Shown: positions 16,546 through 23,469 of the stretch, piece by piece
Position numbering within the stretch: the first letter of the stretch is position 1
Layout of the letters: every line of letters starts with the position of its first letter
The notes under the pieces: generated by a model
Database searches by the model: none
What the model was told of the DNA's origin: nothing
What the model saw: only the letters and a program-made list of their open reading frames with translations
Made by a program: the position numbers and the translations under genes
From: Acidimicrobiia bacterium
Lineage (GTDB): Bacteria > Actinomycetota > Acidimicrobiia > IMCC26256 > JAMXLJ01
DNA: 41,209 nucleotides
Reading direction: 5' to 3'
NCBI GenBank assembly: GCA_035651955.1
Contig: DASRES010000061.1
Location: 1-41,209 of the forward strand

Positions 16546-17366
16546 CGACCGAGAGCACGGCGCAACGAGCGGCCGACAGCCCGCGGGTGCAGCGCGCCGC
16601 CCGGTGGGGGCTCGCGACACGCGGCGTGTTGTACCTCGTCGTCGGTGTGCTCGTCGTCGAGCTCGCGTTCGGCCGGCGCGTGGAACCGAACTCGCAGGGC
16701 GCGCTGCGCGCCGTCGCGCACCAGCCGCTCGGAACCGCGCTGCTCGCGCTCGTCGCGGTCGGGCTCGCGGCGCACGCGTGTTGGCAGGGCCTGCTCGCGG
16801 TCGCCGGACCCGACGGTGCCGGTGACGCTCGTCGCGCCGCCGTCGCGCGCGTCGCGAACGTGGGTCGCGCCCTGCTGTACGCGGCGCTCGCGGTGATCGC
16901 GGTCCAACTCGTCGCCGGCGCAAATCCGACCGCGTCGAGCACGCGCGAGCAAGAGGATTGGACCGGCCACGTGTTGCGGTGGCCGGGCGGGCGCGCGCTC
17001 GTCGTGATCGTCGGTCTCGCGGTCGTCGTCGGCGGTGTGGTCGTCACGTGGCGCGGGTTCGACGGCCGGTTCCGGCGCGACCTCCACCTCGACGAGATGA
17101 GCATCCCGATGCGCCGGGTCGTCTCCGCGCTCGCGAAGGCCGGCATCGCGGCGCGCGGCGTCGTCGCGGCGCTCGTCGGCGTGTTCGTGGTCGAAGCCGC
17201 GGTGCGCTTCGATCCCGCCGACTCGAGCGGCATCGATGGCGCCCTCGCCCGTCTCCGCAACGCCCGGTACGGCCCGGTGCTGCTCGTGATCGTGGCGGCC
17301 GGTCTCGCGGCGTACGGGCTCTACACGTTCGCGCTCGCCCGCTACGGCGACGTGACCCGTTCCTGA
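16542..17366 (+). CDS. DUF1206 membrane protein
   Basis: 274 residues made of three repeated units of about 80 residues, each with a pair of membrane segments. Each unit opens with an ARxGxxxRG/A-like start: RWGLATRGVLYLVVG (about 20-34), ANVGRALLYAALAV (about 105-118) and AKAGIAARGVVAALVG (about 198-213). This is the DUF1206 architecture, a six-helix membrane protein of unknown function common in actinobacteria and some other bacteria. The first 20 residues are polar and cytoplasmic. The start at GTG 16542 overlaps the previous stop. The long upstream extension in the same frame is a shadow of the flavoprotein gene. Confidence 0.92.
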   Translation: MTTESTAQRAADSPRVQRAARWGLATRGVLYLVVGVLVVELAFGRRVEPNSQGALRAVAHQPLGTALLALVAVGLAAHACWQGLLAVAGPDGAGDARRAAVARVANVGRALLYAALAVIAVQLVAGANPTASSTREQEDWTGHVLRWPGGRALVVIVGLAVVVGGVVVTWRGFDGRFRRDLHLDEMSIPMRRVVSALAKAGIAARGVVAALVGVFVVEAAVRFDPADSSGIDGALARLRNARYGPVLLVIVAAGLAAYGLYTFALARYGDVTRS

Positions 17367-17388
17367 CCCGGGCCGCCCCCGTCGTACA

Positions 17389-17404
17389 CTGACGCCGACG
17401 TCAG
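17389..17404. promoter_or_regulatory. Perfect 6-bp inverted repeat upstream of ferredoxin
   Basis: CTGACG (17389-17394) and CGTCAG (17399-17404) are separated by four bases. The left arm directly abuts a -10-like TACACT (17385-17390), and the dyad sits 45 bases before the ferredoxin ATG. This position is typical of a repressor operator, for example of the TetR type, but no regulator gene adjoins it. It could alternatively be a hairpin ending the DUF1206 transcript. Confidence 0.45.
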
Positions 17405-17449
17405 GCTCGCGGCGTCGACGTCCAGCCCACTCACCCGTCAGGAGGCGCC

Positions 17450-17647
17450 ATGGCCCGCGTGCGGGTCGACCCCGATCGCTGCGTCGGTCACGGCCGCTGC
17501 TACGCGCTCGCGCCCGAGGTGTTCGACGCCGACGACGAGGGCCACTGCCTGATCCCCAACGAGCACGTCGACGGCGAGCTCGAGATCCAGGCGCGCGTGG
17601 GCGAGGAGAGCTGCCCCGAGAGCGCGATCACGGTCGAGGACGACTGA
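17450..17647 (+). CDS. Single-cluster ferredoxin, His-variant CxxHxxC type
   Basis: 65 residues, the usual size of actinobacterial [3Fe-4S]/[4Fe-4S] ferredoxins that pass electrons to cytochromes P450. The cluster ligands are Cys11, Cys17 and Cys55-Pro56, with His14 where a fourth Cys would sit in a [4Fe-4S] protein (C-V-G-H-G-R-C). This substituted pattern is known from mycobacterial P450 ferredoxins and normally favours a [3Fe-4S] cluster. The strong ribosome site GGAGG lies six bases before the ATG. No P450 or ferredoxin reductase gene is found in the window, so its partner is encoded elsewhere. Confidence 0.93.
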   Translation: MARVRVDPDRCVGHGRCYALAPEVFDADDEGHCLIPNEHVDGELEIQARVGEESCPESAITVEDD

Positions 17648-17666
17648 ACGCCCGTCTCGGGTTCGA

Positions 17667-18701
17667 TCAGCGCGACCGACGTCGACGGCGTGACGGCGAG
17701 AGATCCGGCGTCTCCCACCCGGCGTCCGGCGCGGCGACGTCGGTGCCGGGGGCCACGACCGCGTCGATGCGATCGAGCGTGTCGGCGTCGAGACGGACGT
17801 CCGCACCGGCGAGCAGGTCGCCGAGCTGCTCCGGCGTACGCGGCCCGATGATCGCGGACGTCACCGCCGGGTGCTCCAGGACCCAGGCCTGCGCGAGATG
17901 CGTCAGCGAGAGGCCGGCGTCCGCCGCGATCTTCTCGAGCTCGTCGATCACGTCGAACTTTCGGCGCACGTCGTCGCGCTCGGTGTCGAAGCGCGCAGGC
18001 GTACGGCCCCGCGCGGCGCGCGAGTCCTCGGGAACCGGCGCGCCCCGCCGGTACTTGCCCGTCAGCCAGCCACCGTTGAGCGGACCCCACACGATCACGC
18101 CCATGCCGTAGCGGAGGCACGTCGGCAGGACGGCGCGCTCGATGCCACGGGCGAGGATCGAGTACGGAGGCTGCTCGCAGACGAACCGCTCGCGGTTGCG
18201 TCGCTCGGCGACCCATTGCGCCTCGACGATGAGCTCCGCGGGGAACGTCGACGAGCCGATCGCACGGACCTTGCCCTGGTGCACCAGGTCGCTGAGCGCG
18301 CCGAGCGTCTCGTCGATCTCGGTCGCGAAGTCGGGCCGGTGGATCTGGTACAGGTCGATCCAGTCGGTACGGAGCCGGCGCAGGCTGTTCTCGACCTCGC
18401 GCACGATCCACCGCCGCGAGTTGCCGCGCTGGTTCGGGTCGGCGCTCATCGGAGCGTGCACCTTCGTCGCGAGGATGACCTCGTCGCGGCGGCCGGCGAG
18501 CGCGGCGCCCACGATCTCCTCCGACTCGCCCGCCGAGTACACGTCCGCGGTGTCGACGAAGTTGACGCCCGCACCGAGCGCGGTGTGGATCATGCGGACG
18601 CACTCGTCGTGGTCGCGGTTGCCCCACGCGCCGAACATCATCGCCCCGAGGCAATGGGTGCTCACCGTCATCCCGGTCCGTCCGAGCGTGCGCTGCTGCA
18701 T
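17667..18701 (-). CDS. Aldo/keto reductase (second)
   Basis: 344 residues with the AKR tetrad Asp50 and Tyr55 in NFVDTADVY, Lys80 in ILATKVH and His121 in LYQIHRP. RTLGRTGMTVS at the N-terminus and GNSRRWIVREVENSLRRL are typical of the AKR group that includes YajO-like and Tas-like enzymes. It is clearly a different subgroup from the reductase at 6345-7316 (longer, and with GPLNGGWLTGKY in place of SPLAQGFLSGKY). I chose the ATG at 18701 because GGAGG lies eight bases upstream of it; the GTG at 18722 would extend by seven residues. The C-terminus is a run of Arg and Ser. The gene converges on the ferredoxin gene. The substrate is unknown. Confidence 0.92.
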   Translation of the reverse strand: MQQRTLGRTGMTVSTHCLGAMMFGAWGNRDHDECVRMIHTALGAGVNFVDTADVYSAGESEEIVGAALAGRRDEVILATKVHAPMSADPNQRGNSRRWIVREVENSLRRLRTDWIDLYQIHRPDFATEIDETLGALSDLVHQGKVRAIGSSTFPAELIVEAQWVAERRNRERFVCEQPPYSILARGIERAVLPTCLRYGMGVIVWGPLNGGWLTGKYRRGAPVPEDSRAARGRTPARFDTERDDVRRKFDVIDELEKIAADAGLSLTHLAQAWVLEHPAVTSAIIGPRTPEQLGDLLAGADVRLDADTLDRIDAVVAPGTDVAAPDAGWETPDLSPSRRRRRSR

Positions 18702-18815
18702 GGTCCGGTCCTCCCAGGTCACGGCCGCCGACGGCGCCGTCGATCGTACGCGGACCGTCTGCAGGCCTCAGCTGTGCACGGTTCCCGCCGATCAGGCGAC
18801 GGAGGGCGTGCACCC

Positions 18816-19631
18816 ATGGACGACGACAACCTTCTCCTCGGCGAGGTCACCCGCCTGCCCGTGCACCCGGGCGCCGCCGTGCGGCTCCTCTGGCTGCTCG
18901 ACGACCCGAACGCGTCCGCCGCGTCGATCGGCGCGCTCGTCGAGACCGACCCGGCGCTGTCGTTGCAGGTGATCCGCATGGCGAACGCGCCGTACTTCGG
19001 GCTGACGAACCGGATCGCGAGCGCGCAGCGCGCGGTCGCCGTGCTCGGGTTCGAGACCGTCCGGGCCCTCGCTGCCGGCGCCGCGTTCGACCTCTTCTCG
19101 GAGAAGGGCGACTCGGTCCCGCCCGACTTCTGGCCGCACTCGCTCCAGACCGCCGCGGCCGCGGCGCTGCTCGCGGAGTCGGTGGATCTGACGCCCAGCG
19201 ACGCGTTCAGTGCTGCGTTGCTCCACGACATCGGCAGCGCGTTGCTGTTCCGGCGTGTCCCGCGCCGGTACCGGCGCGTGCTCGACCACGTCGCGCGGGA
19301 CGCCTGCTCGCTCACACTCGCCGAGCGGGAGGAGTTCGGCATCACGCACGCGCGCATCGGCGCGGTCGTGCTCGACACGCTGCGCTTCCCGCGGTCGATG
19401 GCGAACGCGGTCGAGATGCACCATCTCCCGCTCGACCGCACGGATCCTCCGCTCGCACGCGTCATCGCGGCGTCGGACGCGCTCGCGCACCTCGCGGCCG
19501 ACAGTCGCGCCGACACCTCCGGCGCGCGCCGTCTGCTCACGCTGCTCGACGTCGACCCGGACACGCTCGACACGCTCGTCCCTCGTGTCCACGAGAAGGC
19601 CGACGCGCTCGCGGGGTTCATCGCGGCCTGA
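18816..19631 (+). CDS. HDOD domain protein
   Basis: 271 residues, one HDOD domain covering nearly the whole protein. The first half carries RLPVHPGAAVRLLWLLDDPNAS and SLQVIRMANAPYFGL. The HD-like core follows, with ALLHDIGSALLF (about 135-146) and VEMHHLP later. HDOD proteins are non-catalytic relatives of HD-GYP phosphodiesterases and usually take part in signalling or cell-cycle control. Here the HD pair is retained (His-Asp in LLHDIG), so catalytic loss cannot be assumed from this motif alone. The start is the ATG at 18816, with GGAGGG nine bases upstream. It stands alone, divergent from the aldo/keto reductase. Confidence 0.9.
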   Translation: MDDDNLLLGEVTRLPVHPGAAVRLLWLLDDPNASAASIGALVETDPALSLQVIRMANAPYFGLTNRIASAQRAVAVLGFETVRALAAGAAFDLFSEKGDSVPPDFWPHSLQTAAAAALLAESVDLTPSDAFSAALLHDIGSALLFRRVPRRYRRVLDHVARDACSLTLAEREEFGITHARIGAVVLDTLRFPRSMANAVEMHHLPLDRTDPPLARVIAASDALAHLAADSRADTSGARRLLTLLDVDPDTLDTLVPRVHEKADALAGFIAA

Positions 19632-19721
19632 CCGCGCGATCGCCCGGGGGCGGCGCTCGGTTTACAACCTCGTCCCCCGCCGCGAGGATGACGCCTCGCA
19701 TCCGGCATCAGGGGAGGGGTC

Positions 19722-21071
19722 ATGGGCGCCTGGCGGACGCGCATCACGCGCATGACGGCGTGCCTCGGCGCGCTGGCGATGGTCGGAACGCTGACAGTCG
19801 GCACGGCGCACGCCGACGGCCGTGGCGGCGACCATCACGAGACGGGTCACCATCACGGTGACGACGAGCGCACCGTCCCGCACCTGCGCGACCTGCAGCA
19901 CATCGTCGTGCTCATGCAGGAGAACCGATCGTTCGACGACTACTTCGGTCAGCTGAACGCGTACGGGCAGCGCCGCACCGCAGCCGAGCCGACGACCGGC
20001 AACCCCGACCCGACGAACCCGAACGGGCCCGCGATCACACCGTTCCACATGCCCCTGCCGTGCCAGGTCGCGGACACCAACCACTCGTGGACCGGCACGC
20101 ACGCCGAGATCGACGGCGGGAAGATGGACGGCTTCACCGCGCAGAACGTCGACCCCGCCGACGCGACCGGCAGCCGCTCGATGGGCTACTACGACCAGAC
20201 CGACCTGCCCTTCTACTACGCGCTCGCGAACACCTTCGGGATCGGCGACCGCTACTTCGCGTCGGTCCCCGGCCCGACGTACCCGAACCGCTTCTACGAG
20301 ATGACGGGCACGTCGTTCGGTCACATCCAGAACGACGCGCCGCCGCCCGCCGGGTTCACGCAGAAGACCATCTTCGGGCTGCTGTCGGACGCGGGGATCT
20401 CGTGGAAGGTGTACTACGCGCAGTTCCCGGTGGCGTCGTTCTTCGCCGACGTGCGCGCACACGCGCAGAACGTCGTGCCGATCGCGCAGTACTTCGCGGA
20501 CGCCAAGGCCGGGACGCTGCCGCAGGTCGCGTTCGTCGAGCCGATGTACATCGGGACGATGTCGCAGGAGTCGGACGAGCACCCTCCGGCCAACATCCAG
20601 GTCGGCCAGCAGTTCACCGCGGGGATCGTGAACGCGCTCATGGCCAGCCCGAACTGGACGTCGTCCGCGTTCATCCTCACGTACGACGAGCACGGCGGCT
20701 TCTACGACCACGTCGCGCCGCCCGCCGCGCCCGCGCCGGACAACATCCCGCCCATGTTGAAGCCGGGTGACACGCCCGTCGGGTTCACACAGTACGGCGT
20801 GCGCGTCCCGTTCGTCGTCGTGTCGCCGTTCTCGAAGCCGCACTTCGTGTCCCACGACGTGAGCGACCACACGTCGATCCTGCGGTTCATCGAGCGGCGG
20901 TACCACCTCGCGCCGCTCACACGACGCGACGCGCAGGCGAACACGCTGCTCGAGTACTTCGACTTCGCGCACCCGCACTTCGACAAGCCGCCCGTCCTGC
21001 CCGCTGCGACCATCGACCAGGCCAAGGCGGCGCAGTGCGCGGCGTTGCACCCGGGCATCCTCGGCCTCTGA
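19722..21071 (+). CDS. Secreted phosphoesterase, phospholipase C / AcpA type
   Basis: 449 residues with a signal peptide (Arg-rich start, hydrophobic 12-28, AHA cleavage site near 31), then a His-rich patch (38-45). The mature enzyme shows the alkaline-phosphatase-fold phosphoesterase signature QENRSFDDYFG (66-76). It also shows PGPTYPNRFYEMTGTS, VAFVEP, a DEHPP block, TYDEHGGFYDHVAPP (320-334) and YGVRVPFVVVSPF. These motifs define the bacterial phospholipase C / acid phosphatase AcpA family, which acts outside the cell on phospholipids or phosphate esters. The His-rich patch may bind metal. The ADH gene follows after 20 bases with its own ribosome site, so the two probably share a transcript, although the functional link is not obvious. 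Confidence 0.93.
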   Translation: MGAWRTRITRMTACLGALAMVGTLTVGTAHADGRGGDHHETGHHHGDDERTVPHLRDLQHIVVLMQENRSFDDYFGQLNAYGQRRTAAEPTTGNPDPTNPNGPAITPFHMPLPCQVADTNHSWTGTHAEIDGGKMDGFTAQNVDPADATGSRSMGYYDQTDLPFYYALANTFGIGDRYFASVPGPTYPNRFYEMTGTSFGHIQNDAPPPAGFTQKTIFGLLSDAGISWKVYYAQFPVASFFADVRAHAQNVVPIAQYFADAKAGTLPQVAFVEPMYIGTMSQESDEHPPANIQVGQQFTAGIVNALMASPNWTSSAFILTYDEHGGFYDHVAPPAAPAPDNIPPMLKPGDTPVGFTQYGVRVPFVVVSPFSKPHFVSHDVSDHTSILRFIERRYHLAPLTRRDAQANTLLEYFDFAHPHFDKPPVLPAATIDQAKAAQCAALHPGILGL

Positions 21072-21091
21072 TCGGGAGGAGCTGACGCACC

Positions 21092-22324
21092 GTGCAGGCA
21101 CTGCTCTACGGCGTCAAGCCGGAGCCCCAGCCCGAACCGGAGACCGACAACGCGCTGCTGCGCGCGCTCGCGCACACACCGATGCGGCTCGTCGACATGG
21201 ACGACCCCGGCTTCCTGCTGCCCGACTGGGTCGTGACGCGCCCGCGCATGACGGGCATCTGCGGCTCCGACAGCAAACAGGTGTTCATGGACTGGGGCGA
21301 CGTCCGCACGCCGGACAACCCGATGAAGGGCTTCTTCTCGATGCCCCAGGTGCTCGGGCACGAGGTCGTGGCGGACGTCGTCGCGCTCGGTCCGGCCGCC
21401 GCGGGTCTCGAGGTCGGCGACCGCGTGGTGCTCAACCCGTGGCTGTCGTGCGCGCCGCGCGGCGTCGACCCTGTCTGCGCGAGCTGCGCACGCGGCGATC
21501 TCAGCCTGTGCGCGAGCTTCGGCGTCGGCCCGATCGCGCCCGGGATCCACACGGGAACGTCACGCGACGCGAGCGGCGGCTACGCGCAGCTCATGCCCGC
21601 GCACGACTCCATGCTGTTCCGGGTCCCCGACGCGGTCCCCGACGAGCTCGCGGTGTTCGCCGACCCCTTCGCGGTCATGCTTCACGCGATCACGCGGCAT
21701 CCACCGGCACCGGGCGGTCGCGCCATGGTGTACGGCGCGGGCGCGCTCGGCACCTGCGCGAACGCGATCCTGCACGCGCTGTACCCGGACGTCGACGTCC
21801 TCGTCGTCGCTCGCTTCGACGCGCAGCGCGACATGGCCCGCAAGCTCGGCGCGACGGTGATCGCGCACGAGCCCGCGATGCAGGTCGTCGAGGAGGCAGC
21901 CGCGTGGTCGGGCGGCGTCCTGCAGGCGAGCGACGGGCTGCCGATGGCCTACCCGGGTGGCATCGACGTCGTGTACGACACGATCGGCAAGCGCGAGACG
22001 TTCGAGATCGGGACCCGCGTCCTGAAGGCACGCGGAACGCTCGTGAAGGCCGGCGTCCACGGCCCGACGCTGTGGGAGGACACCCCGCTGTACTTCAAGG
22101 AGATCTCGATGGTCGGGTCGAACGCATTCGGCGTCGAGGACGTCGACGGCGTGCGCCGGCACGGGATCGAGCACTACCTCGACCTGGTGGCGAACGGTCG
22201 CGTCGACCTGACCGGCATGCTCACCCACACGTTCCCGCTCGAGCGTTGGCGTGACGCGTTCACGACGCTGGCGACGCAGGACGCATCCGGCGCCATCAAG
22301 GTGGCGTTCGACTTCCGCGACTGA
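21092..22324 (+). CDS. Zinc-dependent alcohol dehydrogenase family protein
   Basis: 410 residues, an MDR-superfamily NAD(P)-dependent dehydrogenase. The catalytic-zinc ligands are visible as Cys57 in GICGSD and His90-Glu91 in VLGHEV. A structural-zinc set of four Cys (120, 129, 132, 140) lies in a lobe with a slightly expanded first gap. The Rossmann motif YGAGALGTCANA follows. The protein is longer than the usual ~350 residues, with about 30 extra residues at the N-terminus (a Pro/Glu-rich run) and an insert around 265-285. The substrate is unknown. The start is GTG at 21092 after GGGAGGAG. A strong hairpin terminator follows 34 bases after the stop. Confidence 0.9.
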   Translation: MQALLYGVKPEPQPEPETDNALLRALAHTPMRLVDMDDPGFLLPDWVVTRPRMTGICGSDSKQVFMDWGDVRTPDNPMKGFFSMPQVLGHEVVADVVALGPAAAGLEVGDRVVLNPWLSCAPRGVDPVCASCARGDLSLCASFGVGPIAPGIHTGTSRDASGGYAQLMPAHDSMLFRVPDAVPDELAVFADPFAVMLHAITRHPPAPGGRAMVYGAGALGTCANAILHALYPDVDVLVVARFDAQRDMARKLGATVIAHEPAMQVVEEAAAWSGGVLQASDGLPMAYPGGIDVVYDTIGKRETFEIGTRVLKARGTLVKAGVHGPTLWEDTPLYFKEISMVGSNAFGVEDVDGVRRHGIEHYLDLVANGRVDLTGMLTHTFPLERWRDAFTTLATQDASGAIKVAFDFRD

Positions 22325-22357
22325 TCCCGCGCCCGGCGGGCGCTTCCGCGTGACGCG

Positions 22358-22387
22358 ACAAGGCCCCTCCGAATGGAGGGGCCTTGT
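22358..22387 (+). terminator. Rho-independent-type hairpin terminator
   Basis: ACAAGGCCCCTCC (22358-22370) pairs perfectly with GGAGGGGCCTTGT (22375-22387), a 13-bp stem with the four-base loop GAAT. The T-run is short (the stem ends TTGTCTC), which is common in high-GC actinobacteria. It sits 34 bases after the alcohol dehydrogenase stop and 36 bases before the stop of the convergent 50-residue membrane-protein gene, so it could serve both strands. Confidence 0.85.
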
Positions 22388-22422
22388 CTCACCTTCGCGG
22401 ACGCGCGACGCGACGCGCGTGC

Positions 22423-22575
22423 TCAAGCCCTCGCGTGGAACACGCTCACGCCACCGGGACCGATGAGCAGACCGACGATGATCAGCACGATCCCGCCGAT
22501 GATGGAGCCGCTCAGCAGCCAGATGATGCCGGCGACGACGAGCGCCACCGCGATGAGCCACAGGATGAATGCCAT
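22423..22575 (-). CDS. Small two-helix membrane protein
   Basis: 50 residues, MAFILWLI at the start and two hydrophobic helices (about 3-21 and 25-41) joined by SGS, ending in GPGGVSVFHARA. GGAGG lies about 8-12 bases before the ATG at 22575. Hydrophobic composition, ribosome site and the facing terminator support a real gene. Such proteins resemble small actinobacterial membrane proteins without known function. It is divergent from the ABC transporter ATPase. The longer frame upstream is a shadow. Confidence 0.75.
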   Translation of the reverse strand: MAFILWLIAVALVVAGIIWLLSGSIIGGIVLIIVGLLIGPGGVSVFHARA

Positions 22576-22668
22576 CCGAAACGTCCTCCGTGTCGTCACC
22601 CCCGCCGGGGTTGCGCCAGGGGTTACCCCGGAGTCACGGGCTCGAAACGCGGCGCGTAGCCTGCAGCC

Positions 22669-23469
22669 GTGCACGACAGCGTCGCGAGCGACGTCACGTC
22701 CGCGAGCACGCGGCCCGCGCTGTGTGCGCGTGGCCTCGTGAAGTCGTTCGGTGCGAAGCGCGCGGTCGCGGGTGTCGACCTGGACGTGGCACACGGCTCG
22801 TTCTTCGGGATCGTCGGCCCGAACGGTGCGGGCAAGACGACGACGTTGCGGATGGCAACCGGTCTGTTGCGTCCCGACGGTGGGCGCGTGTGGGCCGAGG
22901 GAATCGACGTGTGGGCGCAACCCGTCGACGCGAAGGCGCGCATCGGTGTGCTCCCCGAGGAGCTCGCGCTGTTCGAGCGGCTCACCGGGTTGGAGCTACT
23001 CACGTTCCACGGGTTGCTGCGCGGCATGGACGCCGGCGTCGTCGCGACGCGGTCGCACCAGCTGCTCGACCTCCTCGGTCTCGACGACGCGGCGGACGTG
23101 CTCGTCGTCGACTACAGCCACGGCATGCGCAAGAAGGTCGCGCTCGCGGCCGCGCTCATCCACGCGCCGCGCCTGCTGTTCCTCGACGAGCCGTTCGAGG
23201 CGATCGATCCCGTGTCGGCGCGGGCCATCCGGAACGTGCTCGAGGAGTTCACGAAGGGCGGCTCGACGATCGTGTTCTCGAGCCACGTGATGGAGCTCGT
23301 CGAGCGCCTCTGCGATCACGTCGCCGTCATGGCGGGTGGGCGCGTCGTCTGGGCCGGCGCGCTCGCCGACCTCCGCGGGACCGGAACACTCGAGGACGCG
23401 TTCGTCGCGCTCGTCGGCGAACCCGCCTCGCGCCAGGAGCTGTCGTGGCTCTCGTCTTCGCGCGACTGA
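22669..23469 (+). CDS. ABC transporter ATP-binding protein
   Basis: 266 residues. Walker A is GPNGAGKTT (50-58) and the signature motif is the variant YSHGMRKK (149-156). Walker B is LLFLDEP (169-175, with Glu174), the D-loop is EAID, and the switch His206 lies in SSHVME. The variant signature, with Gly-Met-Arg-Lys instead of Gly-Gly-Gln, is common in ABC-2 type exporters. GTG at 22669 is the start. Its last 25 bases overlap the start of the permease gene in a different frame, a clear two-component export operon. The exported substrate is unknown. Confidence 0.94.
   Translation: MHDSVASDVTSASTRPALCARGLVKSFGAKRAVAGVDLDVAHGSFFGIVGPNGAGKTTTLRMATGLLRPDGGRVWAEGIDVWAQPVDAKARIGVLPEELALFERLTGLELLTFHGLLRGMDAGVVATRSHQLLDLLGLDDAADVLVVDYSHGMRKKVALAAALIHAPRLLFLDEPFEAIDPVSARAIRNVLEEFTKGGSTIVFSSHVMELVERLCDHVAVMAGGRVVWAGALADLRGTGTLEDAFVALVGEPASRQELSWLSSSRD

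Noticed and set aside
22569-23444. Open frame extending the ABC permease far upstream
   Set aside because: It overlaps the ATPase gene in another frame and its sequence is Arg-rich. A well-placed AGGAG supports the start at GTG 23445.
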